DNA of 64,000 bases from Takakia lepidozioides (lineage: Eukaryota > Streptophyta > Takakiopsida > Takakiales > Takakiaceae): NCBI GenBank assembly GCA_030704615.1, contig CM060732.1, forward strand, positions 68,057,053 through 68,121,052. Reading direction: 5' to 3'. A program made the position numbers and the translations under genes. The notes beneath the pieces are model-generated. The model saw nothing but the letters and a program-made list of their open reading frames with translations, did no database searches and was not told the DNA's origin. The stretch's first letter is position 1. Each line of letters begins with the position of its first letter. Positions 55,333 to 64,000 of the stretch are shown here, piece after piece.

Positions 55333-55800
55333 CTGTCAAAAACAGGAAGGGGCGGCAAAATACAAACCCATCAGATTTGTTAATCAGCCAACTATTCATT
55401 CTATCATCTCCCTCTCTTGGTCTGTGACACATCCCTCCCTCGCCTGATAATATTTGGAAGCGTGCACTATCTCGTACATTGAAGGTCAGATTGAAATAGT
55501 TTCAAGAGAAACGCATGGGGCAGCTTTCTTGTTTCAGGATTCCTATCATGACATTAGAATTCTCCACTAGCGTACAGATCAACGAGGTCAAGTACTCAAA
55601 AACTGACTGTAAAGATATGCCAAAAAAATGAGAAACACTCCAGTGATGGTGCAACTATCTATAGCACTAAAATTAATCATGACTGCAAAATCAGTAATAA
55701 GCAATGTTCACAAAGATTATCGCATTATGTGCTTGCGCAGATAAAGGTAAATGTTATCCCTCCAGATCACTAAATAACAAGAGCAGATAAAGGAAATTAC

Positions 55801-55990
55801 CTCTGAAAGACCAACTGACAAGTTATTGGAGATGAACCGGTCAGGCAAGCTCCCTATAGGTTGATGTGCTCCACTTGAAGGCCCCCCTCCCAACCCTGGG
55901 TTCCGTGAGGATAATGAATTTGGCATTGTCTGCATGTTGTAACTTGCTGGGGCATCGTGTAATCCCTGAAGGCTCCCCAGATACCTTGCT
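55801..55990 (-). pseudogene. CCR4-NOT subunit 2 (NOT2/VIP2-like) exon
   Basis: One minus-strand exon: GSLQGLHDAPASYNMQTMPN, then SLSSRNPGL, SSGAHQPIGSLPDRF and ISNNLSVGLSE, followed by the donor GTAATT. It matches the N-terminal Gly/Asn/Ser-rich region of plant NOT2, a scaffold of the mRNA deadenylase complex. The upstream boundary is uncertain (acceptor perhaps near 56015). The C-terminal NOT-box domain and the other exons are absent. It lies upstream of PARP exons on the same strand. Confidence 0.7.
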
Positions 55991-56269
55991 TTGAAGGAGT
56001 CCACAATCCTCCAGTGAAATCTGCACATAGTGTCCACATCTTCATAGAAACCATTATTAGTATGGAGTATTGACAAGTTTTAACAAGTATTGACAAGTTC
56101 CTCGAGAAGAAATTGTTGGCTCCTTTTGGCAGGGATGGACACTCCTTTACTGAGAGGGTGAAGTACCTGGTGAATGAGAAAGCGCTACTCAACTTATGCA
56201 CAGAGGCTGAGGGGAGTGGTTGTCTCTTTGAATTCCAGAATTTTCAGGAGAGGGAATATGACACATATA

Positions 56270-57415
56270 CGGGCAGTTTAAAAAAAAATTATTGTTTTCA
56301 TATAATCGAGCTGGGTGGCCTTTGATTGATATAGCAAATTGGGAATGAACTGTTTTTGCATACGGGCTAATACGTGTTGCTGTAGCTCCCGCTGTAGCAC
56401 ACCATAGTACATTTCTCATTTCCATTGAAAATTGGTAAGTTGTATATTTAATAAAAAATTATTTATCACTTCCTGGTGACCCTTGAATGATATGTATATC
56501 ATTTTTAGAAGATTTAATTGTCTCCCAAACAATATCTTGATCATATATCAATGTGTCATTTGCCTACTACGGAAAATTTGTAGATTATGTGAGTGCATAT
56601 GTGCACTTTTATTTACCATATTTACATCTGTTGTATCTATTCTTGAAAGTATATTGGTAGAAATGAGATGTTCTTCATTATCGAAATTATAATTTTGTAA
56701 AATATTTGTTATTAATTATTTTGTTGAGTTGTATATAAATTTCTTTGATGCATAAGGTTGTAAAGTACTCGCCAAATCTGATTCATTTGTCAAAATATGT
56801 TGTAATTTACATTCAATAAAATATGACTTGGGCAGAAATTAGGTCAGCTTAATTTTCAAATGGTAATTTATGTCATAAAACGTTAAAAAAATGGTTCTGT
56901 ATGATGGGCTGGATGATAATCTGTAAATCTTACGATTCGATTTGTACGATATACATAATACCTCAATGCATCACGTCATTGTAAAATTTTATTCTTAATT
57001 TGTTTTTTTTCTATGATCTATTGAGACCTATATTGGATAAATGTAAGATGTAAAAGGTTTTCTAGTCTCACCGAATATAAATTTATGGGATGAAGAGATA
57101 AGTTGTTAGATTTTTGAATAAGTTGTGTTCGATGTTGTACAGACGCATATTAATATAATAAACAGCTTCACTTCTTTGAATTATAGGTATATTGGATAAT
57201 ATTATTGCTGCTTCTGTTATAGATACTGGATTACTAAGAACATAAGGAGAAATAACTTTTAATTGTGTTTCAGTTAAATCTATAAGTCCTAATTTCATAG
57301 CATCATTAACATTTAAATTTAGTTTTGCGGTAGGTTCAGCTTTCATTGTATATTTTAAGATATATAACGACCAATCAATACTTGTAATTCTTTGTATGTT
57401 TGAATGGCATTCCAT
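56270..57415 (-). pseudogene. Helitron-type helicase (RepHel) remnant
   Basis: Minus-strand frames read SIDWSLYILKYTMKAEPT and ITEAAIILSNIPIIQRSEAV (57415-57130), then RIVRFTDYHPAHHTEPFF (about 56890-56960), a P-loop GSPGSDK (56462-56482; canonical G-x-x-G-x-G-K-T) and CATAGATATRISPYAKTVHS (about 56340-56400). These blocks, in this order, match Helitron/PIF1-family helicases. Stops and frame changes separate them, and the Walker A Lys is followed by a stop. The Rep nuclease part is not recognised. It ends near 56270 at the edge of the captured-exon region. Confidence 0.7.
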
Positions 57416-57432
57416 AATAAAGATATAATTGG

Positions 57433-59119
57433 ATGAGAAGGTACTATGTTATGATGATCTGCACCTCATCTCGGGGCACTTTGAATGTGCAGAAGGCCCA
57501 AAAGACTGAATCTGAGGAGGGCAGCTGCAAGTGTATTTTAGCAAGATTCCACTTTTTTGTTGCTCACACAGAATTGGGCAAGACATTTCAAAGCGCTCTT
57601 GTTCAAATATTCTCTTGTTCAAAGTTCTCTACCAGTTCCGCTTAACTGGCTGAAGAGGATGGCCATGTCCATGCCTTGCATCATGGCAGGGATAACCACA
57701 GTGTAAGGGCACATTTTGGAGAAGCCAGACATGCCTTTACCCTGCACTCTTACCATACATTGCTTAAAGGTCTCATGGCACGCAATATTGAGCACCCCTG
57801 CCATCCATCCAATGTTTTCTTTACATGCCCATGGTTTACTGACAACTTCTAGTCTTCTTTAGATTTTCAGAAAATAGCCATTTATGTTGCTCATAAAAAC
57901 TACTTGCAATTTTTCTGTGCAAGTTTCTATTGTTTTTTTTCAAGTCACCCTGGCAGCAACAACAACATCCATGAATTGGAGATAGAGATGATAAGCATTC
58001 TTTCTCATCAAAAGGATGTGCATTTTCATCTTGATTGAGGGGAATAGTCAGCGCTGTAAATTGACAAGAGAAAAACAGATACCCCTAAAAAATGCAGAAA
58101 TTTGAAGTTGTGAAGACGTCACCCTTTTCATCAACACATTGGTCATGCAGCTTGCAGCATGCATCAAGCTCGTCACAGGGTTTCTCCTGAGGACACCCTG
58201 TATATCCAACTCCACAGAACTTCCCATATCGGATGCTTATGGCTGCCATGAGCCAGCCACAAGTAATTTCACATCCATGCTCACAGTAACGTTAGCCCAA
58301 CTCATGTAAGATGGAAATAGAGTTGGTCTATAGATGGTACAGGCATCCGGTGCAATTTTCAGCAAATTAGCGCAAACGATGGCACATGTTGTATTTGTCA
58401 CAAACTTGTTCAATTCCATATACGCTCTTAGAAAATGATAATGAGATGAAGCCCATTGCTTGCCGTTGCCTCTTCTGTAGCAATTGGGGGCCACTAGGAA
58501 AGAGGGAAAGATGAAATGTTTCGATCCATCATTAGAAAGCAAGAGCTTATCACCCCTGCCCCCACCAGAAAGAAGAGAAGGGAGGTGGAGGAGGGAAGGT
58601 CTTTACTGTTGCAGTCTTTCGCAACGCACATCTTGCTACATCTTGACTGTAATTTTCCACATGGAAAGAAGCAATGGTCAATTGTCTCTCTACCTCTCTC
58701 TCTTCCCCCCCATGCAAAAGCAACATCTCTCATGCTTTGCATTTCGTATCTCCATCACTCCCTCTAACTCCGCATTCATGACATGTTCACATCAACCCTA
58801 CATTTCTTTGACTTTAAAGACCATGGTACTTTGACGACAACATCAAAAAACACACACAGATACATATCGAAAGATAGATGCGACAAACACTGTTTCGATT
58901 GCCACCCACTTCTAAATGAAAGAAAGAAAAGAAGAAATGTGACTGTAACCTAAACAACGTCTATAAAATATATTTGTGTACAATGAACCTCATATATTGA
59001 AACTCTCTCCATCGTAACCACGAACTTACTCAACTTTGTTAGCGAGCACATGAAAATGGAAGACTGCAATTCGGAAACAAAGGAGCAGTTTGACGTACAT
59101 ATGAAGCATCAAGTACAGA
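57433..59119. other. No gene assigned
   Basis: Several short frames occur (for example minus 57619-57804, MCPYTVVIPAMMQGMDMAIL; minus 58237-58542, KFVTNTTCAIVCANLL). They read like protein but carry no motif that I recognise, and I see no consistent exon chain. Confidence 0.3.
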
Positions 59120-59297
59120 CCTCATCGCGACGGGTTTTGGAGAGTGTGTCCTTTAGGTCCTCCCCAATAATTTGATGTTGAGAAGTTAACGAAAACCAAA
59201 AACATGAGGATGACACAAGGAACAATAGTAGCAATAGCATCAACAACAACTGTATCGACCACGACTGTGCCCTTATTCTTTCTATCACATTTGCCAT
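59120..59297 (-). CDS. Possible first exon encoding a signal anchor
   Basis: ATG at 59297. A short basic lead MANVIERIRAQSWSIQ precedes a strongly hydrophobic run of Leu with SSSCFWFSL, then a polar stem, ending at GAG|GTCTGT, a possible donor, with a stop soon after if unspliced. It looks like the N-terminus of a type II membrane protein. No following exon is recognised, so this may be chance. Confidence 0.25.
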
Positions 59298-59679
59298 CGC
59301 CCTCTCCCTCCAGGTCTCTCTCTTTTTCTCAATGTTCCACAGTGTAACAGTCGTCCAAGCGGTTGGTATATGGCAGGTGCTCGGGACACGATGAACGACC
59401 ATTGACAACGACAGACAGAGGAGTTCAAGGATGCGTTTTTGCTATTTTTGGAGTTGTCTGACTTGACATTTTGTGTCATTGAACTATTGTAGCCTTTGTG
59501 GCATCCATGGGAACATTTTTCCCCATTGGATATATATATATATGTGTGTGAAATTTTTTTCATTCAAATAAAGATATTGTTGTATACATAAAATAAAAAT
59601 ATCAAAATGATAAATAAAATTTGCAGGAAATAAATAAATAAATAGAATTAATGGTTTTATAAACTAATCGAGTAAAAAA

Positions 59680-60057
59680 CACGTGTCAGCCGACCTACTA
59701 GAACCAGGACACAGGCAATGTATGGTTTGGTGGACATTGTCCACATCATTGCTTAGTAAACACGTGGCAGATGCACCTGTGCAGCACATGGACACATGCA
59801 ATTGTACATGTCGTTGGCTGTCTATCCACATGGGAGAAAAAATGAACCCATGGCAGCCGCACCTGCTCAAACCATGACACATGGCATTTCAGGATTCATT
59901 GGATGTCTACCACATGACACGTCATCGCTATGTGAACCCTGCATGGCTATGCAGCTACTCCAAAACATTACACGTGGCATTATATGATAAGTTGGATGTT
60001 TATCCACATCATCGCCATGTCATGCAGATGCCTGCCCATGTAGGTGCTCCATAACAG
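59680..60057. repeat. Diverged minisatellite, period about 87 bases
   Basis: About four and a half copies share the order (A)CACGTGGCAG, GCACCTGC, CCATGACACATGGCA, TTGGATGTCTATCCACATCATCGCCATGT. Starts are near 59681, 59760, 59847, 59937 and 60023. Copies differ at many sites, so the array is old. Confidence 0.75.
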
Positions 60058-60223
60058 TCTGGTTTATTGCTGGGATTGTATTTTAAAAAGGTTCATAAGG
60101 AAATCCAGTTGTAGAATCTTTTTTACAACCATGTCGGTTACATTTATGAATTTGTTTTATCTGAATAATGTGCTGTTATGTGTAATCCAAAAAATCTGAA
60201 GTTGTGGATGTTATTTTGGGTAA

Positions 60224-60309
60224 GTAAGCTACAATTTCGTTTATAATTCTGTCTACATCTCGCAAAGTAAGCTACAATTTCGTTTATAATTCTGTCTACA
60301 TCTCGCAAA
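60224..60309. repeat. Perfect 43-base tandem duplication
   Basis: The segment from GTAAGCTACAATTTCG to CATCTCGCAAA occurs at 60224-60266 and again at 60267-60309 without change. Confidence 0.95.
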
Positions 60310-61790
60310 TCTATCCACAAAATAATATGAGCATTGAAGAGAACCTCGGTGTTGAACTTCATATCGAATACTATAATGTAAAATTCTACCTAATATCAGC
60401 CCTAGATGTTATCTTGAAGATTGCCCATTTGGCTGCCACGTAGGTAGGTCAATGGTGCTCTGACACTGGATTTCCTGAAACCTTGGCACTTTGCAAAATT
60501 CTAGGGAGCAGAGCTTTTATGATTTTTTGGTGTTGTAAATTCCCACATGTGCTCTTCTCTTACATCTGCAATTCATCTTCAAGGTTCACTTCTATCCATT
60601 ATCATCCATGGGAACTAGAGCGTGGCAAGTAATCTGACTCAAGTCGCGTCGTCCTTTAGGGGTTAAACCATCCTTAAAAAGTTGTATAATGTCCTTTCTA
60701 TATATATATATATATAAAGTTAAATTATTGTTATCTAGATTTTGGATACATATTTTGTGATGATAATCCTTCTGTATAATTAAAAATGATCTACTTGTTA
60801 CAACATTTCTTACCTATATATTTCCAACATTATAAAGTTGATTTTGATTATACTGAATTAAAAGAGGTGTTACATCATCTAAAATTGACATATATTATAA
60901 ATTAGGACAATTAAAGATGTTCGTAATGGCCCTTCCCATACAAATTTTTCAACTATCCCTTGTGTACATCGATCATGAAGTAAACACACACCAGGTGTAC
61001 GATTTGGCAATTCGGATAATGTTATAAAATATTGAATGATTGGATTTGTTAACAAATTTGAGCTAATACAGTTGATGTTTGATTACTGATATATTCTCGA
61101 TTAGTACATGTGTCTTCTTCATGATTTCAAATAATTATAGAGTAATCTAAAATTGATCTTTGTTCTACTTCACCTAACCCATATTCATTATATATTTTTA
61201 AGACTTATATATATATCACAGTTAATAATTGTACATGTAAAAGATGAGGTTTTAGTATTTTTCCAAGTAAGAGATGGTGGAAAATATACAACATTTGATA
61301 TTCTACTTTTATTTCTATACATTTTTTATACACATTCCATGTATTTTCTTCAATATTTTTTAAAATACATATTTGCTATTTGATATGGTGATATGGTACA
61401 AATTTTGGATTTTTTTTTTTAAATTTCTTGAAATTTTGTAGATAACTATTGAAAATTGTTATTCCACATATTTCATTTTAGACAGGGCCATTATAGAAGT
61501 ACATTCTTCCCAGAAATACTGTAATTCATTAGCATTATACCACGAATTAGAGTATGGAAGGAATTGACGTTTTCTTTTACTCCCACTGACATTACTTAGC
61601 AAATGTTCGACGTTCATGAATAGATCGACTTATGTATAATACAATATTATTTAAGTATCCAACTTCAGTTTCAACAAATGTAGTAATATATGAAAAAAAA
61701 AAGATTTTTTTGTGTCCTGCCCGGGCATCAGCCCGCTTGATAATGAAAATATGTTATATAATTAATACAATACGGACTGTATGTACATAA
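60310..61790. other. A/T-rich region with unassigned protein-like debris
   Basis: The minus strand shows stretches such as NRTPGVCLLHDRC and GIVEKFVWEGPLRT (about 60920-61010) and NANELQYFWEEC (about 61500-61540) that look coding-derived but are broken. They could belong to the same decayed Helitron as 56270-57415. (TA)n runs occur at about 60700-60716 and elsewhere. Confidence 0.3.
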
Positions 61791-61794
61791 AGGT

Positions 61795-62170
61795 AGCCCA
61801 GGACCCTAGGTCCAGGCCTAGGCTATAGAATCTCTTAAGAATCTCTCCTAGGCTCGTAAGATTCTCTACATACCCTAGGCCCGAAACCCAAGGCCACAAC
61901 ATATTCTAAAAATCTATCCCGGTATATTGGAATCTTGGGGTTAGATAAGGAGCATGGCCTTTTTTGTATTCTGTGGTATCCTGGACCCTAGGCCAGGCCT
62001 ATTGTAGGGAATCTCTTAGAATCTATCCTAGGCCAAAAAGATCCTTAGGATTGAAGACGAAGAACAATGCCCTGGACCTTAGGCATAGGCCGACTGTATT
62101 TGGAATCTATCCTAGGCCAGAAATGGAATCTTCACCCTAGGCCACTCCGTCCTCTTGTCCTAGCCCATGG
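61795..62170. repeat. Degenerate interspersed repeats around AATCTATCCTAGGCC
   Basis: The phrases GAATCTCTTAGAATCTATCC and CCTAGGC recur at least six times with variable spacing. No coding content. Confidence 0.6.
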
Positions 62171-62175
62171 CTCTA

Positions 62176-62325
62176 TATGTCCTATGCTTACAAGTGTAGG
62201 CCTTTAAGTCATAGCCTTGGCCATTTCAATGCTCAGGCCCTTATGTCCTATATGTCCTATGCTTACAAGTATAGGCCTTTAAGTCATAGCCTTGGCCATT
62301 TCAATGCTCAGGCCCTTATGTCCTA
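62176..62325. repeat. 75-base tandem duplication
   Basis: TATGTCCTATGCTTACAAGT ... CAGGCCCTTATGTCCTA occurs at 62176-62250 and 62251-62325, differing at one base seen (GTGTAGG versus GTATAGG). Confidence 0.95.
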
Positions 62326-62747
62326 GGACATCCGACCTTCCGGTCTTAAGCTACTTGGGAAGTGCCTTACTCATGGCCCCTTGTTCATCATTATCTCTAC
62401 TTCTATTAATTTATTATGTCATGGTTTGCATTTTTTTTTGGGGCCTGCAAAGCCCCCTAGGTACTAGTAAGTAGTAAGGGAAAGAGAGCCCTCCTCTCTT
62501 TACATACCATTGGGGGGGGGGGGTCGGACCCTTCTAGAAGACCGCCGACCCCTCAAGCAGTGGGACCTTCTAGAAGGCTGCCCTGACACATGTCACTCCT
62601 AGAAACCACCACGCCTGAGCCCAATCTAACCATGAACCATCCCCTATTTAATAGGTCTTACCTTCCTGCATTTTTTTCCCCCCTCCCTTACATGACAGTT
62701 ATTAGTTGAACTCCTGCTCTAGCTTATTTAACTCCCGCTTCATAATT
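62326..62747. other. No gene recognised; poly-G tract
   Basis: A run of G at about 62511-62523 is followed by a near-repeat of CTTCTAGAAG-CCGCC (62531 and 62568). No coding signal. Confidence 0.5.
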
Positions 62748-62879
62748 CCTGGACCACTCTCTAATCCCCACACCCCCTTTCAAACCTTGCCCCTTATTGT
62801 CCCTAAGCCCAATCCTGGACCACTCTCTAATCCCCACACCCCCTTTCAAACCTTGCCCCTTATTGTCCCTAAGCCCAAT
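62748..62879. repeat. Perfect 66-base tandem duplication
   Basis: CCTGGACCACTCTCTAATCC ... CCCTAAGCCCAAT occurs at 62748-62813 and 62814-62879. Confidence 0.95.
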
Positions 62880-63605
62880 CCATGCCGGCTTAAATGGATT
62901 AAATGTTATTATGGCCTATGGTGGTACCATAAGACAATTACACAAATCTATGTCTCCTAGTCATTCTGGATACCAGTAATGGCTCTTTTTTATATTCCCT
63001 ATGTGGAGCCTACATAGATCCCACATTGCAATAATTACAAAGTAGGATCATCTGTTGTCATAACTTCCTTTATTTATTTATTTATAAAATAATTTTAAAT
63101 AAATAAATAATTTTATTGTTAATGGGAACAGAGGCCCATAATCAAATTAATAAGGAAAAGTACACAGAAGTGGAAAAAATAACCACTAGGGAGGCCGTGA
63201 AGGCTTACTAAGGGGAAACCACCCCGGAACCTTAGCGAACAAGCTACTGAGCAAGTAGGGGAGTAGGGGATGCAAGAAGAGAAACAGTGGGAGAGAGTGA
63301 AGAAGAAATGGCGATGGGAGAGTATTAAGCATCTGGACTGCCTAGGAAAACATCAAAATGTCTGCAGGCCGAGTGAGAAAAACTGACAACGGAATAGAAC
63401 TAGAGAGATAAGAGCTATGCGAAGGAGCACTCTATAGAGAGACAAGATGGAGGAGAGGCTGGAGCTGAAGCTGAAGCCGGCACAGGCCCTCTGGAGAGTA
63501 ATCAAGCCTTAAAGCCGCCACGTCCAAAAGGTGCATGGTTGTTACTGCCGGATTGATTTATCGATTTTGCATTGTGTCCCCTAGAGATCGTGGAATAGCG
63601 GATAA
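62880..63605. other. No gene recognised
   Basis: Contains a TTTATTTATTTAT/AAATAAATAAAT inverted pair near 63070-63110 that could fold into a hairpin. Otherwise there is no recognisable feature. Confidence 0.4.
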
Positions 63606-63608
63606 GAA

Positions 63609-63992
63609 TCAGAATTTGAGCTGAGTCCTTGATTTGTTGTCTCTTGGCTTCTTGTGGCGCCAGTTGAATTCGGTGTCATCCCCCTCACCAGGGGACTTCC
63701 CATTGTGAGGGGATGACGACATTCCAGATAAAGTTTGTGTCGGTAACGCTGGTGCCGAGCAAGTTGTTTTTGCCCCAGGTGTGCTTGAAAGCTTGAAGCA
63801 GCTGCCTCCCCTACTATTCTGAAGTTCTAGGAATGTATTTGCTAGGTGGGTAAACCCATGACTTTCCCAGAAGGCCCACCGTGGGGCTTGGTCAATCAGC
63901 ACTGCAGAGTCCATATTGCAGTTTGCAAACAACGGCTGTCTTAGACATTTATGGGTAGTTGCTAGCATTCTTAGAGTGAGCCATCCTTTCAT
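63609..63992 (-). CDS. Unidentified open frame at window edge
   Basis: A 127-residue minus-strand frame that may extend upstream past the window. The first half (LTLRMLATTHKCLRQPLF, QAPRWAFWESHGFTHLANTF) has mixed globular composition. The second half is Ser/Pro/Lys-rich and ends in a basic RHKKPRDNKSRTQLKF tail. No family is recognised. Given the setting it may be part of a transposon protein. Confidence 0.35.
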   Translation of the reverse strand: MKGWLTLRMLATTHKCLRQPLFANCNMDSAVLIDQAPRWAFWESHGFTHLANTFLELQNSRGGSCFKLSSTPGAKTTCSAPALPTQTLSGMSSSPHNGKSPGEGDDTEFNWRHKKPRDNKSRTQLKF

Positions 63993-64000
63993 TGCCTGTC

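Noticed and set aside
56113-56325. Plus-strand frame reading GRDGHSFTERVKYLVNEKALL
   Set aside because: It looks protein-like, but it lies on the opposite strand to the helicase and captured exons and I cannot match it to any family. Not called as a gene.
61795-62325. Possible structural RNA from CCTAGGC-rich repeats
   Set aside because: Repeats are direct and degenerate, with no consistent pairing; no RNA family signature.

Overview
The window reads as nuclear DNA of a land plant, most likely a seed-free one such as a fern or lycophyte. It has intron-bearing genes, DYW-type pentatricopeptide repeat (PPR) pseudogenes, plant-type exons of PARP and CCR4-NOT subunit 2, and nested Ty3/gypsy, Ty1/copia, LINE, CACTA, MULE-like and Helitron sequence. 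Almost everything recognisable is transposon-derived, and I see no intact ordinary host gene. The species assignment is an inference from gene families only.

Layout. 1-1640: the C-terminal part of a decayed gene with a DNA-methyltransferase-like fold. 2015-3658: a broken chromovirus (Ty3/gypsy with chromodomain) pol. 4281-27282: a giant inverted repeat. Its two arms of about 10.1 kb (4281-14412 and 17122-27282) flank a 499-base N gap and a unique core. Each arm carries a MULE-like transposase gene reading outward, an array of about 30 short perfect or near-perfect palindromes, and a gene reading inward. In the right half the inward gene can be followed into the core. It encodes a ParB/sulfiredoxin-like domain (DGNHR motif) followed by a beta-class DNA-methyltransferase-like module (D-I-P-D in place of DPPY, then a GTG motif I, then a GRHLF motif). 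This combination is the most unusual system in the window: a eukaryotic transposon with a ParB-methyltransferase-like gene, divergent from its transposase across a palindrome array.

27285-34700: PPR-DYW pseudogenes and amplified PPR modules, with a possible truncated copia LTR. 32460 to about 51300: a CACTA (En/Spm) element with a TNP2-type transposase on the minus strand. It is interrupted at a KGY/VRN codon pair by a Ty3/gypsy retrotransposon (36697-48074) that has long LTRs, a TAGC target duplication, an initiator-Met primer site, a gag with three zinc knuckles and a pol with an extra, degenerate RNase H-like domain. A divergent small CACTA gene sits at 50644-51240.

51268-64000: A/T-rich, repeat-laden sequence. 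It holds a LINE fragment, a copia integrase fragment and a decayed Helitron helicase (56270-57415, minus). Directly downstream on the same strand are one CCR4-NOT2 exon and four PARP exons whose splice phases are compatible, which suggests transposon gene capture. Several short tandem duplications and one unassigned open frame at 63609-63992 complete the window.
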